Positions 27,892 to 37,539 are shown, numbered from the stretch's first letter. The stretch is DNA of 64,000 nucleotides from Rikenella microfusus (GCA_020722565.1 DYKO01000008.1:1-64000), one strand, 5' to 3'. The notes: generated from the sequence alone by a model not told the origin. Program-made: numbers and translations.

Positions 27892-28942
27892 TATTAAAAA
27901 TTAAAAAGTATAAAAAGAAAATATCGAGTATTGAAATACCCCAAAAAATACCATACTGCGTTAAACTTAATAAAATAAAGGGTAATACATATTTATAATT
28001 GGATTTTTGAATGTTATATAAAATAAGAATTATGTACAAAATAAATATTATTAAACCATGTGTTGCAAGAACCTGAATAAATGAATTATGTGCATGATAA
28101 AAAAGATTGTTATAAAATAAAGTTAACCTATAAGAACCATTACCAAAAAAGAGATGAGATGATATGAATTGAAAAAAATAATCTAAAACAACAAAACGTT
28201 TATGGAAATCAGATAATAAAGATATCTTTCTGGTAAATTGAGTAACTATAGAGTCAAAATATATTGCAAATATTATTGATATAATTACAATTATTAATAA
28301 AACAAAAAGTCGAATTTTAAATTTTAGAATAAAGTATTTTATTTCATTAATATTTTTTAATATGTAAAAAAATACTAAAGATATAATTACTGATCTGTTA
28401 AATGTAACAATAGCTCCAAGAATAAAAAAAATGTAAAGTAAAAAATTAAAACTTTTTTTAGAGAATATATTTAAATCTAAAATTAAAAAAGCAACAAAAA
28501 TTTTATATGCTAGTTCACTAGAGTTATTTGATAACCCAAATGCTCGCTGATAATAAAGTAAACCAGAGCTATACCATTGACTAATTTTAGTTGAAACAAA
28601 TTCTTTAAAAAATGTTGGCGTTGAAAAAATAAATTCTAATATAGCAACTAAAGTCTCTATAAAAATAAAGATTAAAATATATTTTAAAGTTGCTTTATTT
28701 ATTGATTTTGAAATAAAATATGTAATAAAATATGCTAGTGTGTATGGGAAAATTGCTATTTCATTTGTATTATAACTTAAATGTAATATTCTATTTAATA
28801 GTGAAAGAAAAAATATTGCAAATAATACTAAAAGGTTACAATCAATACGTAGTCTTTTAGGAACATAAAATATACCTAAAGCATATAAATAATGAGGGAA
28901 AAAAATTATAGACGGTAAAAAAATTAAAAGCGCCAGAAACAT
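27875..28942 (-). CDS. O-antigen polymerase (Wzy)-like membrane protein
   Basis: This is a polytopic protein of about 355 residues with 9-11 very hydrophobic segments and extremely AT-rich codons. A motif AHNSFIQVLATHGLIIFILY near residue 290 resembles the H-x-S/Q... loop of Wzy/O-antigen ligases, and AFGLSNNSSELAYKIFVAFL lies at about 140. Two starts are possible: ATG at 28942, used here, or TTG at 28948, which would give a TTGA overlap with the upstream stop. Wzy proteins are poorly conserved, so the call rests on membrane topology and its place between a flippase and glycosyltransferases. Confidence 0.7.
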   Translation of the reverse strand: MFLALLIFLPSIIFFPHYLYALGIFYVPKRLRIDCNLLVLFAIFFLSLLNRILHLSYNTNEIAIFPYTLAYFITYFISKSINKATLKYILIFIFIETLVAILEFIFSTPTFFKEFVSTKISQWYSSGLLYYQRAFGLSNNSSELAYKIFVAFLILDLNIFSKKSFNFLLYIFFILGAIVTFNRSVIISLVFFYILKNINEIKYFILKFKIRLFVLLIIVIISIIFAIYFDSIVTQFTRKISLLSDFHKRFVVLDYFFQFISSHLFFGNGSYRLTLFYNNLFYHAHNSFIQVLATHGLIIFILYIILILYNIQKSNYKYVLPFILLSLTQYGIFWGISILDIFFLYFLIFNNDLSK

Positions 28943-28944
28943 GC

Positions 28945-29448
28945 TCAATGAAATCTTTTCTCTGCTTTTAGTCTTTCGTAATGTTCAATATTTCTGTACT
29001 TAAAAACCCGCGATGGATGACCACCAGCAATTGCACATTTTGGAATGTTGGACACTACTACACTTCCTGCTTGAATAATAGATCCTTCTCCAATGGTGAC
29101 ACCCGGTAGAACAGTTACATTGATACCAAACCATACATTATCTTCAATAATAACATCTCCAGTAATAATTGTCTCATCATAAGGAATTTTTTCACCCTCG
29201 TAATTGTGATTATGGGTCATAACTATACACCCAAAACCTGAATGAAAATTATTACCAATATATACATTACCACTACCTAGCACTTTAAAACCATTAAAGT
29301 TAACATTTGTACCAGTTTTGGTTCGAGGTGTAAGTCTTGTGTAATAATTGGCTTTAATTTTTGCTTTCAGATCATGCAGTGTCATTTTTGCTATAAATGT
29401 ATAAAATAGGGTTAAAAATAATTTAATAATTTTAATAATTTGTCTCAT
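28945..29448 (-). CDS. Hexapeptide-repeat O-acyltransferase
   Basis: This 167-residue protein is a left-handed beta-helix acyltransferase. It contains hexapeptide turns such as NVYIGNNFHSGFGCIVMTH, with the catalytic-type His in THNHNYEGEKIPYDE, and DVIIEDNVWFGINVTVLPGV, TIGEGSIIQAGSVV and AIAGGHPSRVFKYR. It resembles maltose/galactoside O-acetyltransferases. It likely acetylates a sugar of the repeat unit. It overlaps both neighbours by 4 bases (ATGA). Confidence 0.85.
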   Translation of the reverse strand: MRQIIKIIKLFLTLFYTFIAKMTLHDLKAKIKANYYTRLTPRTKTGTNVNFNGFKVLGSGNVYIGNNFHSGFGCIVMTHNHNYEGEKIPYDETIITGDVIIEDNVWFGINVTVLPGVTIGEGSIIQAGSVVVSNIPKCAIAGGHPSRVFKYRNIEHYERLKAEKRFH

Positions 29449-30740
29449 AGTTTATCGTATTTTTTAATTATATTCCAAGGCATAGGATAGTACTTCTGAA
29501 TAAAATACACAAAAATTATAAAATGAAAAAAGAAAGTTAAAACTAAAGCAATTGACGCACCAATTAATCCATATTTATTTATAAATAAATAGTTAAGAAC
29601 AACATTTATAAAAAGAGCAAATAAAGTACCATATGCAATAATCATTGTTTTTTTAATAAAGAAAAGATAATTAACAATCATTTTATAAAAACCATTGAAA
29701 AGAAAACCTATAGAAATGAATATAATAACAATACTATTAATATGAAACTCTTTTCCAATAATCTTATATAATAAAGGTGTAACCAATATAAAACCAAGTG
29801 TTATAATAATAAGGAAAATGAAGTATAGATAGGTGATTCTAATTAATCTTGACTTATTTTGAATAGATTCATTATTTGAGAGACTATTAAAAAGATACGG
29901 CACCCATGCCTCATTAAAAGATGTATGAAAGAGCGACACTACAAAGCATAACTGGTATGCAGATGCAAAAATTCCAGCTTCAGTAACACCAAGCTCATGA
30001 ATTATGAAAAAACGATTTAAGAACCCCAGTAAAATGCCTGCAATAGTGTGAATCAATAAAGGGAAACTAAAGTTTAAAGCAGTTTTAATGTAATTAAGAT
30101 TAAATGAGAATGAAACCATGCCTTTAATATATAAAGCACGGATTGAAATAAATGAAACAACTAATAACCCTAAAAATTGACCAAATATGCGACCATGCCA
30201 ACTTCTATAAAAAAAATACACTAAAACCAAAGATGCTACTAATTCTATTGCTGTTCGAAGTAATCCAAGAATACCATAACTAAAACTCTTTCCATAAAGT
30301 CTTAAATTTGTAGTATGTACAAGGTAAATTTGTTCAAAAAAAGCAAATATTGATACTGTAAATGAAAAGAAGGGAATTGGTTTTAGAGTTACAACATCAA
30401 AAAATAGTTTGTTAAATGTAATTGAGAATATAGCTAGAATTAAAAATGTTGCAAATGAGAAATTGAGTATAGTTGAAGTAAAATATCTGTAATCTATTGT
30501 CTTATCAAAATAATACCGACTAAGTGCACTAACTGTATTAAAACCAATTAAAGGTATTAGAATATAAGTAAAGTTTGTAAAAAAATCTATTATTGCGTAA
30601 TCTGAAGGATTGAGATAGTGAGTAAGAAAAGGGAGTAAAATAATTGGTAATGATCTGTTAAGTAATCTAAAAAAAGTGTATATGGAAATGTCTTTTAAAA
30701 GGGCTGATTTTAGTATTTTATTAGAATTCAATACACTCAT
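29445..30740 (-). CDS. wzx: Oligosaccharide flippase (Wzx), second copy
   Basis: This 431-residue MOP-superfamily flippase has about 12 helices. The N-terminus includes SIYTFFRLLNRSLPIILLPF followed by LTHYLNPSDYAIIDF, the usual first-helix pattern of Wzx. It is strongly AT-rich and differs in sequence from the flippase at 16.7 kb. Together with the Wzy-like gene and the monotopic initiating transferase it completes a second Wzy-dependent assembly set. Confidence 0.85.
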   Translation of the reverse strand: MSVLNSNKILKSALLKDISIYTFFRLLNRSLPIILLPFLTHYLNPSDYAIIDFFTNFTYILIPLIGFNTVSALSRYYFDKTIDYRYFTSTILNFSFATFLILAIFSITFNKLFFDVVTLKPIPFFSFTVSIFAFFEQIYLVHTTNLRLYGKSFSYGILGLLRTAIELVASLVLVYFFYRSWHGRIFGQFLGLLVVSFISIRALYIKGMVSFSFNLNYIKTALNFSFPLLIHTIAGILLGFLNRFFIIHELGVTEAGIFASAYQLCFVVSLFHTSFNEAWVPYLFNSLSNNESIQNKSRLIRITYLYFIFLIIITLGFILVTPLLYKIIGKEFHINSIVIIFISIGFLFNGFYKMIVNYLFFIKKTMIIAYGTLFALFINVVLNYLFINKYGLIGASIALVLTFFFHFIIFVYFIQKYYPMPWNIIKKYDKL

Positions 30741-30741
30741 C

Positions 30742-32100
30742 CTAAATCTGTTTCATAATATTAATAAAATTATTTAGATTCTGCAAATAGTTATCTTTAA
30801 TAATGTGACTATAAGTTTTAATTACATCAAATTTATCATATATAGGTTTATTATTTACAATGCTTATAAAATCATTAACTGTATCGGCAAAAAAGTTATA
30901 TGGATAATCCATTAAGTATGCATAGTATTTTTTTGACCAACCATCAATATTAATAAAAATATTCGGAATTCCTAAACAAAGCGCTTCTATTCCACAGGTT
31001 GATGTTATAGTACAGTGCATAGTAGATCTCCTAATAACATCATAGGTATTTAAAGTATTAATAAAAACAATATTTGGAGGTAAATTTATATTATTCTCTA
31101 TAAAATAATTTTTGTCTCTTGGAATATAAATAAAGCCGACATAAGGAAGTATTATAGATAAATCTATAATAAAAGGGGCTAAAATATGGTCAAATGCGTT
31201 TTGTCCTGTAATAGAAATTGTAAACTTAAAATTTGATGTTTTTTGTTCAAACTCTGAATAGTTAAGTTTAGATTTTCTATAATAATCTATTAGATAGTTT
31301 CCAACGACAAAAACATTCTCTTTTTTAATAAAATTATTATTATTAGATTCAAATACTTTTTTTTCGGATTCACCATAAGTTAGTATGTAATCAGGGAAAA
31401 AAATGTCACTATATCTTTTATTAATATTGTATGCATAGTGTGCTTCATTAATAACGCCATGTTGTAATTCTACTACAGGTATATTATTTCTTTTACATGC
31501 AATTATAATTCCTTCTTTTGTATATGAAACAACTAAAAAAACACCTTTAATCTTTTTAAACCTAATTATTAGCCCCATTACTATGCTTTGTGCTATAACT
31601 TTTTTTAATATCTTTTTATAATCAATAGAAATATTGGCATCAAAAAGTATTGTTTTAATAAGGCTCTCATTTTCAATTCTTAATATTATAAAATATGAAA
31701 TAATTTCTTGAAGTAAAAAAAATGGTAGGCTAGATGATAAATATTTAGTTTTAGTTTTACTTTTAGGAAAATGTTCAAACAAAGGTGTTTCAAAAACAAG
31801 TAATTTTAACTTTTCAGCAATTGGATCAACAAGTCGATCATAATAAACTCCATCAATTAAAACTCTTCTGCCACTATCGGAGAATGCAAGATAACCATTT
31901 TTGAAGATTAATAAATTATAAAATCCCAGAAAAAAACTTTTTAAGAGAGAAAATATATTACCCTTATTAACTGTTACTCTATTTTTATTTAAAATTAGTT
32001 TTGATGCTAAATAAATTCTAAGGATTGGCCATGCCTCAATTCCATTGAACTTAATAGTTTCAACATTATATTTATTTTCAATGTATTTAAAATCAACCAT
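30742..32100 (-). CDS. Unrecognised protein, possible GT-B glycosyltransferase of the nonulosonate block
   Basis: I do not recognise this 452-residue protein. It lacks a signal peptide. The central part resembles capsule-type GT-B enzymes: VVSYTKEGIIIACKRNNIPV followed by ELQHGVINEAHYAY (the Q-H-G motif), PDYILTYGESEKKVF, FVVGNYLIDYY, and late in the protein TITSTCGIEALCLGIPNIFI, similar to the nucleotide-binding end of such enzymes. It overlaps the KdsC-like phosphatase by 8 bases and sits beside NeuB and CMP-transferase genes. A CMP-nonulosonate transferase is a reasonable hypothesis. Confidence 0.6.
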   Translation of the reverse strand: MVDFKYIENKYNVETIKFNGIEAWPILRIYLASKLILNKNRVTVNKGNIFSLLKSFFLGFYNLLIFKNGYLAFSDSGRRVLIDGVYYDRLVDPIAEKLKLLVFETPLFEHFPKSKTKTKYLSSSLPFFLLQEIISYFIILRIENESLIKTILFDANISIDYKKILKKVIAQSIVMGLIIRFKKIKGVFLVVSYTKEGIIIACKRNNIPVVELQHGVINEAHYAYNINKRYSDIFFPDYILTYGESEKKVFESNNNNFIKKENVFVVGNYLIDYYRKSKLNYSEFEQKTSNFKFTISITGQNAFDHILAPFIIDLSIILPYVGFIYIPRDKNYFIENNINLPPNIVFINTLNTYDVIRRSTMHCTITSTCGIEALCLGIPNIFINIDGWSKKYYAYLMDYPYNFFADTVNDFISIVNNKPIYDKFDVIKTYSHIIKDNYLQNLNNFINIMKQI

Positions 32101-32605
32101 TTAGCAATTTTTTTTCAATTATACTTTCAATATTAATGTTGTTAATTTTAATAATATATTCTACAAACTCACGAAATGCCCCATCTCCCCCTTTGGAACT
32201 TGTTATAAAAGTACAATGTTTTTTAATATATTCTGGAGCGTCAGATACAGTACCTGGAAAACCTACATTTTTTAATAAATATAAGTCGTTAATATCATCA
32301 CCAATGTAAGCAACATCCTCAAATTCAATACCTAGATCATTGATTAACTTTTTAGTTTGAAATAATTTGTCTTTAACATTAATGAAGCAATATTCAATAC
32401 AAAGTTTCTCAGCTCTACGAGTTACTAATTCTGAGTTTTCACCAGTTAGAATTCCTACAGAAATATTTAAAGCTTTGCAAAGTAAAACACCAGCGCTATC
32501 TTTAGTATTAAACTTTTTGAATTCTGTGTTGTTTGGACCATAATACATACCTCCGTCTGTCCAAACACCATCAATATCAGTAAGTATTAATTTTGGTAAA
32601 CTCAT
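32093..32605 (-). CDS. KdsC-like HAD phosphatase (nonulosonate 9-phosphatase?)
   Basis: This is a 170-residue C0-type HAD hydrolase. Motif I is LTDIDGVWTDG, motif II is VGILTGENSELV, motif III includes the Lys of NVKDK, and motif IV is YIGDDINDLYLL; GGDGAFREF at the C-terminus is typical of KdsC tetramers. KdsC acts on Kdo-8-phosphate, but in Bacteroides thetaiotaomicron a close relative (BT1713) is a KDN-9-phosphate phosphatase. Here the gene lies 2 bases after neuB, which favours a KDN- or Neu-9-phosphate substrate. Confidence 0.82.
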   Translation of the reverse strand: MSLPKLILTDIDGVWTDGGMYYGPNNTEFKKFNTKDSAGVLLCKALNISVGILTGENSELVTRRAEKLCIEYCFINVKDKLFQTKKLINDLGIEFEDVAYIGDDINDLYLLKNVGFPGTVSDAPEYIKKHCTFITSSKGGDGAFREFVEYIIKINNINIESIIEKKLLNG

Positions 32606-32606
32606 T

Positions 32607-33659
32607 CTATAAAATCATATTAGGATAAATAATCTCATCTTCATCAATATCAAAAGCGGCATGCTTACCTAAAACATTATCTTTCTCAGTCCATTTAAAT
32701 CCATCGCCTGGTGATAGTAGATGAATATCATTTATTGAAATAATTTCACCTTTCCTTATTTTTCTTTTTGTTGCAATGCTCCTTTCAAGTTTAATTTTCG
32801 ATCCCTTAACATCTTCTTCAATAAAAATATCCTCAACACCTAATGACATTTCAAGCAAACGAATATCCCTTATCATTCTATTAACACCGTCTGGTCCCAG
32901 AGAACCTTTTTGATCAGTACCTTTCATTCTCCTATCTATTGTAACATGTTTTTCAATTATTTCGGCCCCCATAGCTACAGCTGCTACAGGAGCAGATATA
33001 CCAATTGTATGATCAGAAAAACCTATTTTATATTTAGGATACATTTTTTTTAAATAAGTTATGGTACGCAAATTAACATTTTTAGGGTGTGTAGGATATT
33101 GAGAAACACAATGTAAAATAGAAATATTTTCATGATATTTTACAATGATTTCTAATGCATCATCGAGTTCCTTTTTTCCAGACATACCAGTTGAAAGTAT
33201 TATAGGAATTTTTGTAGAAGCAAGCGCATCTATCAACGGCAAATTAGTTAAATCTCTACTCGCCACTTTTAAATAATCTGGCGTAAACTTTGATAGAACA
33301 CTCATAGCGCCTATGGCACATATAGTTTCTACAAAATCAACATGATAGGTTTCTTTAGCATATCTGTATATCTCATAATGCTGATCGTCAGTTAACTCTA
33401 AAAAAGCTCTATGCTCACCATATGTTTTACCAAAGGAATTAGGATTATCATATTGCATAGCCATTTGTGTTTTTGAAAGTTCTTCTTTTAAATCTCTTTT
33501 AGTAAGTTTAACAGCATTAATAGGTTTCAACTCTAAATTAAATAATTCTTCTACTATCGGTCGACAAATCATATCAACTATCAATTTGGCAAGGTCAACA
33601 GAACCATTATGGTTTTGGCCAATTTCTCCGATAATGTAAACCTCATTATTATTTCTCAT
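32607..33659 (-). CDS. neuB: NeuB-family nonulosonate (sialic acid/KDN) synthase
   Basis: This 350-residue enzyme condenses PEP with a mannose-type sugar (phosphate) to make a nine-carbon acid. It has YIIGEIGQNHNGSVDLAK, the AVKLTKRDLK segment, VASRDLTNLPLIDALA, ILSTGMSGKKELDDAL, ILHCVSQYPTHPKNVNLR, IGFSDHTIGISAPVAAVA, EKHVTIDRRMKGTDQKGS and a C-terminal antifreeze-like/SAF domain (RSIATKRKIRKGEIISINDI, about 285-345). No NeuC or legionaminate/pseudaminate genes lie in the window, and a phosphatase follows, so phosphorylated ManNAc-6-P or Man-6-P is the likely substrate. Confidence 0.9.
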   Translation of the reverse strand: MRNNNEVYIIGEIGQNHNGSVDLAKLIVDMICRPIVEELFNLELKPINAVKLTKRDLKEELSKTQMAMQYDNPNSFGKTYGEHRAFLELTDDQHYEIYRYAKETYHVDFVETICAIGAMSVLSKFTPDYLKVASRDLTNLPLIDALASTKIPIILSTGMSGKKELDDALEIIVKYHENISILHCVSQYPTHPKNVNLRTITYLKKMYPKYKIGFSDHTIGISAPVAAVAMGAEIIEKHVTIDRRMKGTDQKGSLGPDGVNRMIRDIRLLEMSLGVEDIFIEEDVKGSKIKLERSIATKRKIRKGEIISINDIHLLSPGDGFKWTEKDNVLGKHAAFDIDEDEIIYPNMIL

Positions 33660-34398
33660 ACTTATTTATTTGTTGGTTCATAGTTTGTTTGATATTGATA
33701 TCATTATCAACTTCAAATAAAAGAGCCTTCAAAAATTCCTCTCCTCTTAACACATTTAATTTGCCATATAATTTACTAATAATTTCAAAATCCTCAATTG
33801 TGTCTATCGTTAATCTAATATCTTTTCTATTTACAATAATTTTTGGTAAATCTAAAAATCGTACATTAAATATATTTTTATTACCGTATATGTAATTTGT
33901 TACATGTTCTCTGTAAATTTTATCTGTTGTAAGTTCATAAACTTTTTGAAGTGTTTTCAATGTAGTGTATTCACCAAATAATCCAATATGTGATTTAATA
34001 ACAGGAGTACCATCTGGAAATCTATACGATAAATAATCATCAGCATCAGTTGAAAAATTGATTAGTTCCTCTATATATTCTGGCATTATAAATGGATTAT
34101 CAGCACAAACCCTCACAATACCTTGAACCTGGTAATTTTTTGCACATTCTATAAATCTATTTAAAACGTCGTTTTCATTCCCTCTAAATACTGACAGACC
34201 ATAATTGTTTGAGATTCGTTCAATAATATTATCATTTTCGTTTGTTGATGTTGCTAGAATTATGTTATTTTTAAAATTTTTGTGTAAACGTTCAATTACA
34301 ATTTCTAATAAAGCCTTTCCGTTAAAAAAGGGCATTATCATCTTTTTAGGTAATCTTGTAGAACCAGTTCGTGCTTGAATTATAATTTTTTTATTCAT
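33649..34398 (-). CDS. CMP-nonulosonate cytidylyltransferase (SpsF/NeuA family)
   Basis: This is a 249-residue CTP_transf_3 family enzyme. The N-terminal IIIQARTGSTRLPKKMIMPF is the SpsF-type nucleotide loop, followed by ILATSTNENDNIIE, GLSVFRGNENDVLNRF and VRVCADNPFIMPEYI (metal-binding Asp), and YREHVTNYIYGNKNIFNV. It should activate the nine-carbon acid made by NeuB to its CMP-sugar. It overlaps neuB by 11 bases. The SpsF subgroup is broader than NeuA, so substrate assignment depends on context. Confidence 0.82.
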   Translation of the reverse strand: MNKKIIIQARTGSTRLPKKMIMPFFNGKALLEIVIERLHKNFKNNIILATSTNENDNIIERISNNYGLSVFRGNENDVLNRFIECAKNYQVQGIVRVCADNPFIMPEYIEELINFSTDADDYLSYRFPDGTPVIKSHIGLFGEYTTLKTLQKVYELTTDKIYREHVTNYIYGNKNIFNVRFLDLPKIIVNRKDIRLTIDTIEDFEIISKLYGKLNVLRGEEFLKALLFEVDNDINIKQTMNQQINKYEK

Positions 34399-34403
34399 TA
34401 CGT

Positions 34404-35453
34404 TTAATTATTAAAAGTTAAAAACCACTCCACAAACCTTCTGACCCCTTCCTTAATATCGGTATTCGGTTTGTAATCAAAATTTTCGGCCAGGTCGGTT
34501 ACATCGGCCCAGGTGGCGGGGACATCGCCGGGCTGCAGGGGAAGAAAATTTTTAATAGCCTTACGTCCCAGTGCCTCCTCAATGGCCTCAATGAAATCCA
34601 TTAGTTTTACCGGTTTGCTGTTGCCAATGTTGTAAACCCTATAGGGGGCAACAGATGTGCCCGGATCGGGCGCTTTACCGCTCCACTGGGGGTTACCAGC
34701 AGGGGGATTATCGAGCACCCGTATAATTCCCTCCACAATATCGTCGATATAGGTGAAATCGCGCTTCATATTGCCGTTGTTGTACACATCAATGGGTTTA
34801 CCTTCAAGAATTGCCTTTGTGAATAGGGAAAGTGCCATATCGGGGCGCCCCCATGAGCCATAAACGGTAAAGAACCGTAAACCGGTTGTGGGTAACCCAT
34901 AAAGGTAGCTATAGGTATGGGCCATTAGCTCGTTGCTCTTTTTGCTCGCAGCATAAAGGCTTATGGGATGGTCAACATTGTGATGAACCGAGAATGGCAT
35001 TTCCTCATTCAGGCCGTAAACGCTTGAGCTGCTGGCGTAGGCCAAATGCGCAACTCCATTATGCCTGCAGCCCTCCAGAATATTTATAAAACCAACTATA
35101 TTGCTATCGATATAGGTAAAGGGATTTTGCAAGCTGTACCGTACCCCAGCCTGGGCTGCAAGATTACAAACCCTATCGAACTTTTCAACAGAAAATAGTT
35201 TTAGAATTGCTTCTCGATCCTCGAGTTTGAGTTGTATAAATTTATAATTATTGAACTTTGAACTTTGAACAAACTTACCATACTCAACCTCACCTCTGGA
35301 AATCCCTGTTTGCCCAAGTCGTGCGTACTTAAGATTTACATCATAATAATCGTTAATGCAATCCAGACCAACCACCTCATCGCCGCGCTCTAGCAATCGC
35401 TTGGCAAGGTGAAATCCAATAAATCCGGCGGTTCCGGTTAGGAGGAACTTCAT
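34404..35453 (-). CDS. UDP-glucuronate 4-epimerase
   Basis: This 349-residue extended SDR enzyme converts UDP-GlcA to UDP-GalA. It has [48 protein letters not shown], the catalytic SSSSVYG and [36 protein letters not shown] (the GxWGRPDMA signature of GlcA epimerases), and [15 protein letters not shown]. Its UDP-GlcA can come from Ugd at 36.1 kb. Base composition returns here to that of the host, marking the edge of the AT-rich block. Confidence 0.92.
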   Translation of the reverse strand: MKFLLTGTAGFIGFHLAKRLLERGDEVVGLDCINDYYDVNLKYARLGQTGISRGEVEYGKFVQSSKFNNYKFIQLKLEDREAILKLFSVEKFDRVCNLAAQAGVRYSLQNPFTYIDSNIVGFINILEGCRHNGVAHLAYASSSSVYGLNEEMPFSVHHNVDHPISLYAASKKSNELMAHTYSYLYGLPTTGLRFFTVYGSWGRPDMALSLFTKAILEGKPIDVYNNGNMKRDFTYIDDIVEGIIRVLDNPPAGNPQWSGKAPDPGTSVAPYRVYNIGNSKPVKLMDFIEAIEEALGRKAIKNFLPLQPGDVPATWADVTDLAENFDYKPNTDIKEGVRRFVEWFLTFNN

Positions 35454-35460
35454 AATAGAT

Positions 35461-35515
35461 AAAGGTTAAAGATAAAAGATTAAAGATTAAAGATTAAAGA
35501 TAAAAGGGTAAGGAT
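35461..35515. repeat. Tandem TTAAAGA-type heptamer array
   Basis: Several copies of the unit GATTAAA in tandem, interrupted by GATAAAA variants, lie just upstream of the UDP-GlcA epimerase start. The same words recur at 36.1 kb (reversed) and 37.6 kb. Confidence 0.6.
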
Positions 35516-35551
35516 TTAAAGTAAATAGAAGGAAAAATGTTCCTATTGGTC

Positions 35552-35887
35552 TTATCTTTGTTTTGAGGTTTTTGCGAATATTGATCCTAAAATTTTCATT
35601 AACTCTTTGGATTCTTTTTCTAATTGTAGAAAGTTCGAATTACTTTTATTAATCTCTATAATTAACCATAGCCAATAATTTGTTTCACGCATTTCCTTAA
35701 GTGCAATTTCCACTTTATTAGAAAAATCCTTTTTTGAAACCCCAGCCTGAGATTCTTCGTAATTTGCAGCGGATGAGGTTACAGACTTAATTAACTGATA
35801 TAGAATAATCTTATACTCATAATCATTTGGTAATGCGCGGCATTCTTTTATGGTAATTACACTAAAATTAAATAATCTTTTGGACAA
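35552..35887 (-). CDS. Four-helix-bundle protein (S23/intervening-sequence family)
   Basis: This is a 111-residue member of the four-helix bundle family first seen in 23S rRNA intervening sequences. The family words are RLFNFSVITIKECRALP, LIKSVTSSAANYEESQAGVS, KKDFSNKVEIALKEMRET and NYWLWLIIEI. The only in-frame start after the last stop is TTG at 35887. An ATG at 35933 runs into TAA after three codons, and removing one T would join MNN...LVEERTEDYND to the family-like N-terminus, so the gene may carry a 1-base frameshift. Function is unknown. Such genes are common in polysaccharide loci of Bacteroidetes. Confidence 0.75.
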   Translation of the reverse strand: MSKRLFNFSVITIKECRALPNDYEYKIILYQLIKSVTSSAANYEESQAGVSKKDFSNKVEIALKEMRETNYWLWLIIEINKSNSNFLQLEKESKELMKILGSIFAKTSKQR

Positions 35888-36108
35888 ATCATTGTAATCT
35901 TCTGTTCTCTCCTCAACTAAATTAATTATTCATATCAAAATAATAAAAGTTTAAATCCAAAATTTCTCTAGGCTATTCAAAAAAATTATAATCTATTTAA
36001 TGCATATTTAAACTTTAACCAACCAATTTATTATATAAATCCATTCTTTAGATGATCTTAAATATTCTTTTTTTCCACTTTCGTCTACCTATACCCCAAA
36101 ATTATAAC

Positions 36109-36149
36109 CTTTATCTATTTTCTTTTATCCTTAACCTTTAACCTTTTTC
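36109..36149. repeat. TTAAAG-type repeat in reverse orientation
   Basis: Read on the minus strand this reads AAAAAGGTTAAAGGTTAAGG followed by ATAAAAG and ATAAAGG, the same words as the arrays at 35.5 and 37.6 kb. It overlaps or abuts the 3' end of ugd. Confidence 0.5.
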
Positions 36150-37533
36150 AATACTTCTTCCCAATCGCCTTTACTTTAAACCCTATCTCCAAAAGTTTTT
36201 TATGATCGAGAATATTTCGTCCATCAAAGATAAACGCAGGTTTTTTCATGCTATCGTAAATACGTTGCCAATCGTACGCTTTAAACTCGTCCCATTCAGT
36301 GATAATAGCAATGGCATGCGCATCCCTACAGGCCTCGTAAGGATCATTAGCAACGATAAGGAACTTACGGTTCTCCTCAGGGGAACGGGTTCCCAAGTTA
36401 TTCAAATCGGCATACATGCTATTGGCAGGTACCTTGGGATCAAATACCCAAACATTAGCCATATCATTGAGCAGGTGGTCCGATACGTAAATAGCAGCGC
36501 TCTCGCGGGTATCGTTGGTATCCTTTTTAAATGCCCAACCCAGCATGGCTATCTTTTTGCCGCTAACAGTGTTGAACAGCGTATGAATGATATCTTGAGC
36601 AAAGCGGCGCTTCTGGTAATCGTTTAAAAGAATAACCTGCTCCCAGTAGCGGGCTACCTCGGGGAGATTAAAGTACTCGCAGAGGTAAACCAAATTAAGA
36701 ATATCCTTCTGGAAGCATGAGCCACCAAACCCTACGGAAGCCTTAAGAAACTTTGGGCCAATGCGCGAATCGCTACCAATGGCATAGGCCACCTCATCAA
36801 CATCGGCGCCGGTGGCCTCACAAAGAGCCGATAGGCTATTGATTGACGAGATGCGCTGGGCCAGAAAGGCATTGGCGGTTAGCTTGCTAAGCTCCGACGA
36901 CCATAATCGGGTTTGAATGATACGGTCACGGGACACCCAGCTGGCGTAAACCTGAGTAAGCTCCTCAATGGCAGCAAGCCCCTCAGGGGTTTGGTCGCCA
37001 CCAATCAGAACCCTATCGGGTTCAAGCAAGTCCTTAATTGCCGTACCCTCGGCAAGAAACTCCGGATTGGAGAGCACCTGAAAACGTGCCGTACTTTGGG
37101 TCTCGGAAAGGATGGTTTTTATGGCTTCTGCTGTACGAACCGGCAGGGTTGATTTTTCAATAACAATCTTATCGGAGGTAGCAACCCCGGCAATCTGACG
37201 AGCACAGAGCTCAACATACTTCAGATCGGCGGCACGCCCTTTACCTACTCCATAGGTTTTGGTGGGTGTGTTCACACTGATAAATATCATATCGGCCTCA
37301 CGTATGCCAGCCTCAATATCAGTGGAAAAGAAAAGATTACGACCTCTTGCCTGCCTAACAACATCGAGTAACCCGGGCTCATATACCGGCAGCTCATCGG
37401 TATTCCATGCAGCAATACGTTCGGGGTTAATATCAACCACATTAACCCTAATATGAGGGTTTTTTAAAGCAATTACTGCCATTGTGGGTCCACCCACATA
37501 ACCGGCACCAATGCAACAAATGTTTTTTATCAT
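36148..37533 (-). CDS. ugd: UDP-glucose 6-dehydrogenase (eukaryote-like UGDH)
   Basis: This 461-residue enzyme oxidises UDP-glucose to UDP-glucuronate with two NAD+. It has [87 protein letters not shown], and the catalytic Cys in [17 protein letters not shown]; the length and the [13 protein letters not shown] insert place it with the animal-like group rather than the short bacterial Ugd. Its product can feed the UDP-GlcA 4-epimerase. It is separated from its neighbours by intergenic repeats on both sides. Confidence 0.93.
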   Translation of the reverse strand: MIKNICCIGAGYVGGPTMAVIALKNPHIRVNVVDINPERIAAWNTDELPVYEPGLLDVVRQARGRNLFFSTDIEAGIREADMIFISVNTPTKTYGVGKGRAADLKYVELCARQIAGVATSDKIVIEKSTLPVRTAEAIKTILSETQSTARFQVLSNPEFLAEGTAIKDLLEPDRVLIGGDQTPEGLAAIEELTQVYASWVSRDRIIQTRLWSSELSKLTANAFLAQRISSINSLSALCEATGADVDEVAYAIGSDSRIGPKFLKASVGFGGSCFQKDILNLVYLCEYFNLPEVARYWEQVILLNDYQKRRFAQDIIHTLFNTVSGKKIAMLGWAFKKDTNDTRESAAIYVSDHLLNDMANVWVFDPKVPANSMYADLNNLGTRSPEENRKFLIVANDPYEACRDAHAIAIITEWDEFKAYDWQRIYDSMKKPAFIFDGRNILDHKKLLEIGFKVKAIGKKY

Positions 37534-37539
37534 GGAATT

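Noticed and set aside
36202-36627. 141-residue plus-strand frame opposite ugd
   Set aside because: Antisense shadow of the conserved ugd reading frame, as are other plus-strand frames across the polysaccharide locus.
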